From Nocardia sp. CNY236 (GTDB lineage Bacteria; Actinomycetota; Actinomycetes; Mycobacteriales; Mycobacteriaceae), in NCBI RefSeq assembly GCF_000482385.1, contig NZ_AXVD01000010.1, forward strand, positions 62,001 to 126,000: DNA of 64,000 bases. Reading direction: 5' to 3'. The position numbers and the translations under genes are program-made. The notes under the pieces are model-generated. The model had not been told where the DNA came from and ran no database searches. It was given only the letters and a program-made list of their open reading frames with translations. The first letter of the stretch is position 1. Every line of letters starts with the position of its first letter. Shown here in pieces: positions 7,641-16,024 of the stretch.

Positions 7641-8365
7641 TTACTCAGTGACAAGATCCAGTGAGCCCAGATCTGCCGCTTTGCTGGACCAGTCGATCCA
7701 CGCCTCAACCTGTAGTTCCAGCGGCTCCGCGACATGGAGATTCCAATCGCGACTCGTCATCGGCAGTCATCCTGAACCGGTCGTCGATCTCGACGTTCGG
7801 AGCTACGTTGCACCGCAACTCGACACCACGCTTGGCCGACTGGACATACTCGAATCGAACGAACCTTCCTCCCGAGGCCTTGAACGTAACCACTTGGTGG
7901 ATGGGCATTCCGGACAGAGTGGCGGCCAGCCCCGCCGACAGGTGTCCCCACGATGCGGAGGCCAGTCGTGCTCTCCTGACGCGTGGAGTGTCTTCCTCGC
8001 CCTGCTGCTCATCGTCGTCATACTCGTCGTCTTCGTCGTCTTCGTCGTCTTCGTCGTCCGCGTCGGCTTCGGCTTCGGCTTCCTCTGCATCGTCCAACCA
8101 CTCCTGGTAGACCGGGTTCCGGAACCACAGCACAATCTCCTCGCCATCGACCTCCAGGCTCACCACGAGATTCCGGAGACCGAGCCACGTCAGCGCTGGA
8201 ACCGAGCCAACCGTATGGCGATCCGGGTTACCGAGTAGACGCACCAGTTGCTTAGCAATGGCAGCGAAAGCGTCACCGGAGAACTCGAACCACCCCGCCC
8301 CGGAACCTGTCGGGAGACCTGCCACCGGGACCGAAATCAGAAGCAGCCCAGACTTGGAGATGCTC
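7641..8365 (-). pseudogene. Hypothetical protein with acidic low-complexity linker; frameshifted and 5'-truncated
   Basis: The frame opens with LLLISVPVAGLPTG, continues through WFEFSGDAFAAIAKQLVRLL and EEIVLWFRNPVYQEWLDD, then a very acidic tract of Asp/Glu repeats, then HQVVTFKASGGRFVRFEYV. Near 7745 the natural frame appears to shift: reading on without change gives a short tail ending about 7705, whereas the neighbouring frame gives a coherent C-terminus (NLHVAEPLELQVEAWID, SLDLVTE) ending with TAA at 7641-7643. No start codon with a ribosome site was found; the 5' end abuts a truncated plus-strand gene at about 8365. Family unknown. Confidence 0.5.
8024..8058. repeat. 9-bp tandem repeat coding for the acidic linker
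   Basis: The unit TCGTCGTCT is repeated nearly four times without error (8024, 8033, 8042, 8051). On the minus strand it encodes the Asp-Asp-Glu repeats of the hypothetical protein. Such runs are prone to replication slippage. Confidence 0.85.
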
Positions 8366-9401
8366 GAGCGCGCGCGTTGTCGGTGAGCGTGACGGACCTG
8401 ACCGAGCAGCCCTATGGCGTCCGCAATGCCTCGCCAGCGTCCGAGCAGGCCGGGGTTCCGGCGCTGCGGCAAGCACTGGTCGAGGGCGATGACCCGGAGC
8501 TGGACACCGACCCGCTCAGCCTGTCCGACCTCCGCCACGCCGTTGCCGAGGTCAAGGAATATGACCGCCGAACCAAACACGCCGAAGCGGTGCGCACCCT
8601 GCCCGATGTGTTGAGGCACCTGCACCGCGCGGTGTCCGATCTTCCGACCGCCGACCGGCCCGCCGCGCACGAACTCCTTTCGGCCGCGTATTCCTTCGCC
8701 GTTGTGTCGCTGTATGGGTTGGGGCATTTGGACCTGGCGCACCTGGCCGACGAACGGGCGCGCGCGCTTGGGCAGCCCGTGGTGATGACCCCCTGCGCGC
8801 CGCTGTCGCGGAATGGAACCACTCGCTGATCCTGCTGTTCGACGGCTCCTATCAGGTTGGGCTGCGATCCATCGACCGAGCAACAACTTTCGTGGATCTC
8901 GCACCGACAGCTGCGGCGGGCGCGGCTGTACAGGGCGCGCTGCATCTCCGCGCTGCCATCCTGGCTGCCCGCACATGCGATGCCGACCTGGCCGACGCGC
9001 ACCTGGCCGAGGCAGCGGCCTCGACCGCGCCGGGACAGGAACGCGCCAACTGCTACGGAACCAAGTTCAGCTCAGCCAACGTCGATATTCACCGAGTTGC
9101 CGTGCCGGTCGAACTGGCGGATGGCACAACAGCAGTCACCCGGGCCGCCGAGATCCGGTTACCGAACGGCACCGCACCCAGCCGCGCCGGTCACTACTGG
9201 ATCGACCTGTCTCGAGCGTGGTTGCTACACGGCGACCGTCGTCACGCGCTCGACGCGCTCCACACCGCGCGACGGATCGCGCCACAGCTGACGCGCTACC
9301 ACCCGCAGGTGCACGAAACCGTGCGCGCACTCGCGGCCAACGATGCCCGGTCCGCGCACAGCCTGGCGAACTTCGCCGCGTGGTGCGGAGTCCGCAGCTG
9401 A
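8366..9401 (+). pseudogene. XRE-type regulator, C-terminal part; HTH missing and frameshifted
   Basis: The translation matches the C-terminal helical region of the XRE regulators common in Nocardia and Streptomyces: SVSVTDLTEQPYG, ALRQALVEGDDPELD, VLRHLHRAVSDLPTADRPAA, then AAVAEWNHSLILLFDGSYQ, GHYWIDLSRAWLLHGDRRHA and ANFAAWCGVRS before the TGA. The DNA-binding N-terminus is absent: similarity begins abruptly at about 8366. Between 8787 and 8803 the frame shifts; adding one C to the run in GACCCCCTGC restores MTPLRAAVAEWN. The flavoprotein gene 14 nt downstream is a usual partner of this family, so the broken gene is probably its former regulator. Confidence 0.7.
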
Positions 9402-9414
9402 CACCATGGGAGCC

Positions 9415-9978
9415 ATGAACGACAACGGCGCGCCTGTGCTGTACGCGATCGTCACCGGATCTCCGGCAGCACGGGATATCGGCAAACTGGTGGATCTGGC
9501 CCAGACCGACGGGTGGGACGTGTGCGTGATCGCGTCCCCCGACGGCCAACGCTTCATCGACACCGAAGCACTGACGGCCAAGACCGGGCATGTGGTGCGC
9601 AGCCGGTACAAGGAACCAGACGCACCCGATGTGCTACCACCAGCGGACGCGATGATCGTTGCGCCGATAACCTGCAACTCCCTGGCCAAATGGGCAGCCG
9701 GCATCTCCGACACCCTTCCGCTCGGGCTGCTGGTCGAAGCGGTCGGCAAGGGCCTGCCCGTGGTGGCTATGCCGTTCTCCAACCGGGGGCAGATCCGCTT
9801 TCCCGCCATCCAGGACGCGATGCGCAACCTCTCGGAATGGGGCGTCACCGTGCTCGTCGGAGACGACGTTTACGAGCAGCACGAACCGGGAACCGGTGCG
9901 GACCACATCCATCGGTTCCCCTGGGCGCTGGCCTGGCGCTCCCTGCTCGATCACCCACGATTGGTGCTACCGAAGTAG
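9415..9978 (+). CDS. Flavoprotein (HFCD/Dfp-like)
   Basis: Protein of 187 residues with the homo-oligomeric flavin-containing Cys decarboxylase fold: an N-terminal strand VLYAIVTGSPAARDI, the motif PADAMIVAPITCNSLAKWAAGI that contacts FMN, and LPVVAMPFSN. Family members oxidatively decarboxylate cysteine-containing substrates (CoaC, EpiD) or serve as unassigned flavoproteins. Stand-alone copies next to XRE regulators are frequent in Nocardia; the substrate is unknown. ATG 9415 was chosen, but ATG 9406 two residues earlier in frame is equally possible because both lack an ideal ribosome site. The gene appears intact. Confidence 0.8.
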   Translation: MNDNGAPVLYAIVTGSPAARDIGKLVDLAQTDGWDVCVIASPDGQRFIDTEALTAKTGHVVRSRYKEPDAPDVLPPADAMIVAPITCNSLAKWAAGISDTLPLGLLVEAVGKGLPVVAMPFSNRGQIRFPAIQDAMRNLSEWGVTVLVGDDVYEQHEPGTGADHIHRFPWALAWRSLLDHPRLVLPK

Positions 9979-10110
9979 GCGAGAGACCCTTCGTATATGC
10001 CACCGACCGGTGTGCACAGGCCAACGAGCGCGGTTGCTCAGAAATGGACGTTCCTCGCCCGCACCACGATCCAGGAGTTCCGGATTGGGGCGTGTGTCGA
10101 GGTTGGTCAT
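9967..10110 (-). CDS. Possible small ORF or 5' remnant, 47 aa
   Basis: ATG 10108-10110 lies 8 nt downstream of GGGAAG and opens a 47-codon frame (MTNLDTRPNPELLDRG...) that ends inside the 3' end of the flavoprotein gene on the other strand. The first 25 residues look protein-like, the rest is arginine-rich and shadow-like, so this may be the start of a truncated gene. No homology was recognised. Confidence 0.25.
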   Translation of the reverse strand: MTNLDTRPNPELLDRGAGEERPFLSNRARWPVHTGRWHIRRVSRLLR

Positions 10111-10521
10111 CGAATGATCTTCCCTTCGAATCGCGGGAACAACTGTGTGCCGCCCGAGGATCGAGAGCATTCGAACGCGAGTAGCGTGACCGCCACCCAC
10201 TCGGCGGAGCTGGGCGCACGCTGGCGAAGGGAGATCCTGCAACACGCGCCCGTCACCATGAAGCTGGTCGGCGGCGAGCACATCCTGCATCCGGGTCGCA
10301 ACCGTCGCGGTGAGGTTTGTTTTCGCCCGCTCCACGTTCGTTCGATCAGCGGTCTGATATCACCCCAGGGTCCGACTTCATTTCATACCAGAGGGTTACG
10401 GGCAACGAGAATCCAGCCGATAGCTTCGGGGTATCGAAATCGGCGCCCCGATCCGGCATCGACCGGCCGACACAGCCGGCGAACGGAGGTGGCGTCTCCG
10501 ACTCAGCTCTCGGGAAGGTCT
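10111..10521. other. Intergenic stretch upstream of desaturase
   Basis: No supported gene was found here. The desaturase promoter should lie in the right-hand part; no clear -10/-35 pair was seen. Confidence 0.4.
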
Positions 10522-11583
10522 ATGACGACACCTGCCTTGGTCCCCCAGCCACCCGCCCGGCCACCACGGCGCGGCGCCCACGGCGACTACGCCCGTCTGT
10601 TGCGCCGGATCTCCGACGCGGGGCTGATGAACCGGCGTCCGTTCTACTACGCTGTCCGGCTCGGCCTCGCCGGAGTCGCGTTCGCAGCCGGCTGGGCGGC
10701 ATTCGTGCTCATCGGCGATTCGTGGTGGACGCTGCTGGTCGCGGGGTTCATGGCCGTGGTGTTCGCTCAAATCGCGCTTTTGATGCACGATGTCGCACAC
10801 CGCCAAGTCTTTCGGCAACGGCGCGCGGCGGAGCTCGTGGGACGGCTCGTCGGCAACGCCGGGATCGGACTGGGCTACGGCTGGTGGCAGGACAAGCACA
10901 CCCGGCATCACGCCAACCCGAACCACGAAGCGCTCGACCCCGATGTCGCGCCCGAGATTCTGGTCTGGTCACAACAGCAGGCACGGGCCAGCCGCGGTCT
11001 GCCTCGTCTCATCGGGAGGGCACAAGCATTCCTGTTCTTCCCCCTCTTGCTGCTGGAGGGCCTGAATCTCCATGTCGCCGGGGTACGTGCGCTCAGAAAT
11101 CGGTCGATCAAACACCGCGGTTGGGAGGGCGCACTACTGTTCGGCCACTTCGCCACCTACCTGGCCGCACTGTTCGCGGTTCTGCCCGCCGACAAGGCCT
11201 TCGCGTTCCTTGCGGTCCACCAGGGCCTCTTCGGCCTGTACATGGGATGCATCTTCGCCCCGAACCACAAGGGCATGCCGACCTTGACCGGCCATGAACG
11301 GCCCGACTACCTCCGTCGCCAGGTGATGACCTCCCGCAACGTGCGGGGTGGTGTGTTGACCGACCTCGCCCTGGGCGGGCTCAACTATCAGATCGAGCAT
11401 CATTTGTTCCCCAGCATGCCGACGCCTCACCTGCGTCACGCCCAGGTGATCGTCCGCGAATACTGCACCGAAATCGGTGTGCCTTACCACGAAACCGGGC
11501 TGATCGCCTCCTACCGCGAAGCGCTGAGACACTTGCATCGTGTCGGTGCTCCTCTGCGCACCTCCGACAGCCGACGTCGATAA
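10522..11583 (+). CDS. Membrane fatty acid desaturase
   Basis: Di-iron membrane desaturase of about 353 residues. All three histidine clusters are present: HDVAH, HTRHH (in DKHTRHHANPNH) and QIEHHLFP, with hydrophobic segments between (AGVAFAAGWAAFVLI, FLFFPLLLLEGL, ATYLAALFAVL). It introduces a double bond into acyl-CoA or acyl-lipid chains at the membrane face using O2 and a reductant; the QIEHH box is typical of the DesA3/linoleoyl-CoA desaturase group. The start is ATG 10522 behind GGGAAGG. The last codons (CGT CGA TAA) belong to a duplicated pseudogene fragment beginning at 11576, so the original C-terminus may be lost, although the catalytic part is complete. Confidence 0.9.
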   Translation: MTTPALVPQPPARPPRRGAHGDYARLLRRISDAGLMNRRPFYYAVRLGLAGVAFAAGWAAFVLIGDSWWTLLVAGFMAVVFAQIALLMHDVAHRQVFRQRRAAELVGRLVGNAGIGLGYGWWQDKHTRHHANPNHEALDPDVAPEILVWSQQQARASRGLPRLIGRAQAFLFFPLLLLEGLNLHVAGVRALRNRSIKHRGWEGALLFGHFATYLAALFAVLPADKAFAFLAVHQGLFGLYMGCIFAPNHKGMPTLTGHERPDYLRRQVMTSRNVRGGVLTDLALGGLNYQIEHHLFPSMPTPHLRHAQVIVREYCTEIGVPYHETGLIASYREALRHLHRVGAPLRTSDSRRR

Positions 11584-11746
11584 TCACCGAGTTGCCGTGC
11601 CGGTCGAACTGGCTGATGGCACAACAGCAGTCACCCAGGCCGCCGAGATCCGCTGACCGAACGGCACCGCACCGAGCCGCGACGGTCACTACTGGATCGA
11701 CGCGTCTCGAACGTGGTCGCTACACGGCGACCGTCGTCACGCGCTC
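11576..11746 (+). repeat. 171-bp degenerate duplicate of XRE-regulator gene segment
   Basis: This matches 9081-9251 without gaps, with about 11 differences in 171 positions. One change makes an in-frame TGA after AEIR, so the copy is non-coding. Its left edge lies inside the desaturase reading frame and supplies that gene's TAA. Confidence 0.88.
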
Positions 11747-12474
11747 GCACCTCGACGTCCGGGCACTGCTCGAACGCCGAAGTCCGATCGGTCGATACCG
11801 GCAGGAACTGACGGCGGAACCCGGAGCGGAATCCGCGTGGTTCTAGTGATCTCGGGCGTACTGTCCTCAGGTTGCGAGGGGACCACCACCGCACCCGCTG
11901 GTGATTACCCCTCGCGGTGGCGAGCACGAAATTGCGCAGCCCGGGGATCGCCCTTATCGCGACACCTCGAGTCCCGGATTCAGGGCTATCTCCTCCAGCA
12001 TCGCACACGGCAGAGGCTCATCGGAGGCACCGGTGGAACTGACCTCGATCTGCACTCCCGACCGGCGAGTGACAGTGACGTTGCGGTACAACGAGCTTCG
12101 CTGTTCCTTGGACTCGACTACCGCCCCGTCCGGCAACCGCCGCGTAGCGCCGTCGTACGAGGAAGTATCGGGCTGCTGCGGCAGGGGTTGCCCGGTGCTG
12201 ATCTCGGCGAAACGCGGCTTCCATCCCCGATGTCTACGATCTCGCCGACCAGCTCAATGCGACCGGGCTTCCGACACGGTCTGGGACTGGCGCGCCGTGT
12301 CCGAGGGCATCGGGCTGCTATGACCGCGGGAGCGCTACAGCGCGTGGCAACGCGAAGAACTGGGCCAGTATCCGGGCTATCTGGGTGGGCAATGCCCGGA
12401 TTGCCTGCTGGGGGTACCGGCACTCGTGACACCGAGCACAGCATCATCGACTTGCATTGAATACTGGCCCGTTA
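11747..12474. other. Degenerate coding remnants on both strands
   Basis: No intact gene. On the minus strand, TAA at 11954 closes a frame with RLPDGAVVES, EQRSSLYRNVTVTR and CAMLEEIALNPGLEV, which reads like the C-terminus of a real protein; an upstream piece in another frame (RIELVGEIVDIGDG, near 12240) may be the same broken gene. On the plus strand, VWDWRAVSEGIGLL, a stop, then RERYSAWQREELGQYPGYLG (about 12280-12400) and HSIIDLH ending at 12460 also look like scraps of one gene in shifting frames. No families were recognised. Confidence 0.35.
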
Positions 12475-12851
12475 GGTCGAGGACGAGATGCCCAAGACCC
12501 GCAACAGGAGTTCGACCGGGTGCTGGCTGTTCTGTTCGACGAACCGCATGATCACCGCCGGGTCTGGCCGAGCTCCGAGGCGAAATACGCACTCGCAGAG
12601 CGCAATATGTCGTTGACACGCTCCAACTGCGCGACCTTCTTCTTCAGGGCACGGTTCTCGGCCAGCATATCGGTCGTCGGCCGATCGTCGCGTTCGCCGG
12701 CCTCGGCCTGACGGATCCACAGCCGCAACGCCTCGTGATGCACCCCGAGCCGAGAGGCCAGCTTCCGGATCGTCGGCTTCGGGTCGGACTCCCGATACAG
12801 CCGCACTGCCCGCGCCTTCAACTCGTCCGGGTACTTCTTCGGTGCTGCCAC
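12475..12851 (-). mobile_element. Truncated IS3-family element: orfA plus start of orfB
   Basis: OrfA (12552-12851, 99 aa) is a complete IS3-family HTH protein: KKYPDELKARAVRLYRES, LASRLGVHHEALRLWIRQAE and the leucine-zipper LAENRALKKKVAQLERVN, ending SELGQTRR. In a shifted frame downstream, as usual for IS3 programmed frameshifting, OrfB starts (IMRFVEQNSQHPVELLLRVL, GISSST) but meets TAA at about 12472 after some 30 residues. The DDE catalytic domain is absent, so the element cannot move itself. Its right end borders the aminotransferase region. Confidence 0.85.
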
Positions 12852-13037
12852 GAATGACTCTTTCCGATCCTATCGGACTACAATCAGAGCCCTCCGAGAA
12901 AGCGGGGGAACCTCACCCTGACTCCTCGGCGGCAAGTCGGGAATTCCTCTCCCCCAGTGTCCGCGCCGCTGCAGCTGGCGATATGGGGTCCTACCCCAAC
13001 GGGCGTTGCCCGGCGCCACTGGTTACTCCGGCTTCGC

Positions 13038-14216
13038 TCACCAGGAGCGCAATGCGCCGCTCAGCCTGGTCAGTGCCTCCTCCATCACACATTCCCGGTG
13101 CACGAGCGCAATGCGGATATGGTTCTCACCGGGATTCCCACCGGCGGTATCCGGGCTGGCCAGATAGCGTCCCGGCATTACCTTCAGCCCATGCTCACAC
13201 CACAGGTACCTGGTGACCTGATCATCTCCGGCCACCGGCAACCAGAGGAACACCCCGGCGGGCGGCCGCCGGTAACCCTGGTGGTATCCGAGGATCTCGC
13301 CGGCCAGATCCCAGTTCCTCCGCAGCGCCTGCCGGGCGCGGGCCACGTGATGGTCATCGGACCACAACCTGGCTGCGATCACCGAGGCCGTTTCCGATGG
13401 CGACACCCCGCACACGCGGTTGTAGGCAGCATATCGGCCCACCGATCCCGGATCACCGGCGATGAATCCGCTGCGCAATCCCGGGGCGGCCGATCTTTTG
13501 GACAGGGAGTGTGCCGCAACGAACCGCAATCCGGCCATATCTGGACAACTCGCGAGCTCGATCACGCCCGGGACGGGGTAGTCCAGGTATAGGTCGATAG
13601 AGCACTCGTCGGCAATCAAGACGGCCCCAGCCGATTTCGCCAGCTGCCCGATCGCCTCGAGATCGACGCGAGATATGGTCTCCCCGCCGGGTGAGCCCGG
13701 GTTGCAGACGACGATCGCAGCGGCCCGCCGGCAAGCACTGATGGCAGCTTGCAGTGAGGTGATGCCCACGCCACCCGGCCGATAGAACACCGGCCATGCT
13801 CCGGCGGCAGTGACCGCGTGCAGATACGCCGGATGGCAGGGGTTGGGCAGGACGACCGTCTGCCCCGGGGCACTCACCGCCTGCTGGATTGCCACCGAAA
13901 CTGCCTGTTTCGAACCGGGTGTCGGCTCGATGGCCAGCAGGCCTTGTTGCGCCGCGCCATCGATACCGAACCGGCGTTCCAGCCATTGCTCGTAGGCATC
14001 TCGGAGTTCGTCGCTGCCGCCGGGCCGCGGATACAGGTTCCAGTCACCGGGCAATGCCGGGTCCAGCAAGGGCGGAGCAGGGGTGATCAGCGAAGGCTGG
14101 CCGAGATGCAGCTCGATCGTTTCGGTCGCCGCGGGCGGGCGGGCTGCTCCGAGCAGCCTGTGCAGCTGGGAGAAAGCGCTCTCGCCGGCAACCTGTTCAG
14201 CGACGGACCAGTGCAT
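13038..14216 (-). CDS. PLP-dependent class I/II aminotransferase
   Basis: Fold-type I aminotransferase of about 392 residues. Visible landmarks are YPRPGGSDELRDAYEQWL, PTPGSKQAV, the substrate-loop NPCHPAYLHAV, NPGSPGGE, the PLP-phenolate aspartate in LIADECSIDLYL, HSLSKRSAAPGLRSGF with the Schiff-base lysine, and HIRIALV near the C-terminus with a conserved arginine. It resembles DapC/succinyl-DAP-type transferases. ATG 14216 was chosen because GGGGGAGG lies 9 nt upstream. Lying beside the cyclitol operon, it is the likely amino-group donor step for an aminocyclitol, but that is inference: C7N pathways more often use DegT-type enzymes. Transcribed leftwards, opposite to the operon. Confidence 0.85.
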   Translation of the reverse strand: MHWSVAEQVAGESAFSQLHRLLGAARPPAATETIELHLGQPSLITPAPPLLDPALPGDWNLYPRPGGSDELRDAYEQWLERRFGIDGAAQQGLLAIEPTPGSKQAVSVAIQQAVSAPGQTVVLPNPCHPAYLHAVTAAGAWPVFYRPGGVGITSLQAAISACRRAAAIVVCNPGSPGGETISRVDLEAIGQLAKSAGAVLIADECSIDLYLDYPVPGVIELASCPDMAGLRFVAAHSLSKRSAAPGLRSGFIAGDPGSVGRYAAYNRVCGVSPSETASVIAARLWSDDHHVARARQALRRNWDLAGEILGYHQGYRRPPAGVFLWLPVAGDDQVTRYLWCEHGLKVMPGRYLASPDTAGGNPGENHIRIALVHRECVMEEALTRLSGALRSW

Positions 14217-15195
14217 CGAGCACAGCCTCCCCCTGCGGGCCTGCATCGGCGCGTCGCGGATGAAACTCTCTCCATGTGGCAGCATCCGGAATCGGCGGTG
14301 CCAGTGCCGGCGCACCCGTGACGCGGCTCATCCTATACCGACCCCATTTTCGCCGGCTGCCGCTTCGAACAGCCCATTCACCCACCATGGCACTTCACTT
14401 CCCAGCAGGTGTTCCAGCAGAATCAACCAGCACCTCCGATTCCTATAGAAGCCCCACAAGAAATCGCCAGCACCGATTCCTCCTGACAGTTGCGATCACG
14501 AGCAGTACGAAACCCACCCGCTGCGTTTCTGCGCTTCGCTTCGATCACAGTCGTGCGATATGTGCGCCGATCGATACGGAATTGCAGACTATGGGAGAGA
14601 TTGCTCTCGGTGAACAAGATAGAAACCCCGACCGACAGAGAAGCATGAAGCTATTTCCACAGCATCGGGCACCCGGCGATCCAGCCGGCATCCCGGTCAC
14701 CGTCGGCCGATTTCCCGAAAGGCCATGCACTTCATGCATTTTCACAGAGCACTTCCCAGTTCCGGAGACAACCTTGCGAAATTGAAGCAAGAATTACCGG
14801 AATGCCTTCCGCATATCCGGGCAAACCCGGTGTCGCACCGTTGGCTACCTGCATCCGGCGGGAGATGATCCGGAAACCAGTGCCACCATGGGGTGTTGTC
14901 TGCGTGTTCATACATGCACTCCCCCTGCATCGATCACCCGGTCGTTCTGGGCGCTGACTGAAAGGTACAGCGCCGAGCATTTCTTAGCAACGCTCTGGAT
15001 GCAGATTCCGGCTAGGGAGCCCGGCGCGGCAGCATCCCTGGCGGCCGTGCGGGCACCTGCTGATCAGGCACAACGAAGCACCTCCTCTGATCACGGGATA
15101 GCTGCGTCATGTAGATCACATTCTGTAAACTTCTGTCCCGCACCAAGTTCGACATGGAATGCACAAACGCGGCTCCGCGGGTGCCTGGGAAGGTA
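14217..15195. other. Long intergenic region, 979 bp
   Basis: No large gene was found between the aminotransferase and the TetR gene. It contains one candidate small ORF (14732-14911) and a locally AT-rich stretch (about 14400-14650) that may hold the aminotransferase promoter. AGAGGAGG near 15080 precedes a GTG with a 19-codon minus-strand frame, too short to support. Confidence 0.5.
14732..14911 (-). CDS. Candidate small protein, 59 aa
   Basis: ATG 14909-14911 follows GGGGGAG with 7-nt spacing, a good ribosome site. The 59-residue product begins MNTQTTPHGGTGFRI and contains a hydrophobic stretch GIPVILASISQG followed by CLRNWEVLCENA, so two cysteines lie near the C-terminus. It lies upstream of and in the same orientation as the aminotransferase. 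No family is recognised; a peptide precursor or regulatory leader is conceivable. A competing frame covers the same bases. Confidence 0.35.
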   Translation of the reverse strand: MNTQTTPHGGTGFRIISRRMQVANGATPGLPGYAEGIPVILASISQGCLRNWEVLCENA

Positions 15196-15798
15196 CTACC
15201 TACCGAACGGCAGTGCGCTGCATGCCGTTGCAGCCATGCCGCGAAGAGTCTCGTGATCGGCCCCGTCCCGGGCGCGCTGAGACATACCCTGGATGACCGC
15301 ACCTACGAATTCTGCAACGGCGCGCGGGTCGACCTCTTCCGGAATCCGCTGCCCAGCGCGATCGGCCGCGAGCCGTTCCCGGAGCAGATCGATGTTGGCA
15401 TTGCGCATGGTGCGCAGACGGTCGGCGACATGCTGATTGCCGTCACTGACGGTTACTGCGCTGTTGATTATCAGGCAACCTCCAGGGCAACCGTCCGGTG
15501 CATAGGCCCGTGCAGCGCCGAACAACAGGCGGCGGATGAGTGCCGGGGAGTGTTCGATCTCGTCGAAGGCGCGCCGCAGAAAGCTACCGCGGGTGGCGTT
15601 GTACCTGTCGATTGCGGCGAAGAAGATGTCCTCCTTGCCGCCGAACGAGGCATACAGGCTTGGCGGGTTGATGCCCATCTCCCTGGTGAGTTGGGCTATG
15701 GAGGTGCCTTCGTAGCCGGACTGCCAGAAAGCGTGCATTGCCCGGTCCAATGCGGTGTCGTAGTCGAATTTGCGGCCCTGGCCCGGTCTTCCCGGCAC
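15196..15798 (-). CDS. TetR-family transcriptional regulator
   Basis: Regulator of 200 residues. The N-terminal HTH is clear: RKFDYDTALDRAMHAFWQSG, YEGTSIAQLTREMGINPPSL, YASFGGKEDIF. The ligand-binding C-terminal domain contains GCPGGCLIINSAV, typical of the AcrR/NemR-like branch. The start chosen is GTG 15796-15798, preceded by GGGAGGAG at ideal spacing; upstream codons in frame lack such a site. It is divergent from the sugar phosphate cyclase operon, with palindromes in the shared 226-bp promoter region, so it probably represses itself and the operon until a ligand binds. Confidence 0.9.
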   Translation of the reverse strand: MPGRPGQGRKFDYDTALDRAMHAFWQSGYEGTSIAQLTREMGINPPSLYASFGGKEDIFFAAIDRYNATRGSFLRRAFDEIEHSPALIRRLLFGAARAYAPDGCPGGCLIINSAVTVSDGNQHVADRLRTMRNANIDLLRERLAADRAGQRIPEEVDPRAVAEFVGAVIQGMSQRARDGADHETLRGMAATACSALPFGR

Positions 15799-15825
15799 AG
15801 TACTCCTCCCGGATCGAATGTGCAC

Positions 15826-15839
15826 GTGACAGATGTCAC
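15826..15839. promoter_or_regulatory. Palindrome, candidate TetR operator 1
   Basis: GTGACA-GA-TGTCAC is a perfect 14-bp dyad 28 bp upstream of the TetR start codon, in the divergent promoter region. Confidence 0.5.
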
Positions 15840-15855
15840 TGCGTGGCACCCCGAT

Positions 15856-15869
15856 ACTACTCGTGTAGT
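15856..15869. promoter_or_regulatory. Palindrome, candidate TetR operator 2
   Basis: ACTAC-TCGT-GTAGT is a perfect dyad with partial extension on both sides (CGAT before, GATCG after). It lies 16 bp from the first palindrome and about 155 bp before the cyclase start. Confidence 0.45.
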
Positions 15870-16024
15870 GATCGATAAATGAATGTATGGTGCCTAGTGG
15901 GGGCCAAGCATCCTCGCCATCCGGTCACAGCAGGCCCGGACCGAGGGCGGCGATAAATGACTTCGTGGTCGTTTTGCAGGGCTACCAGAGGAATTCAGCT
16001 TCTTTGGACTCGATTGGATGCACC

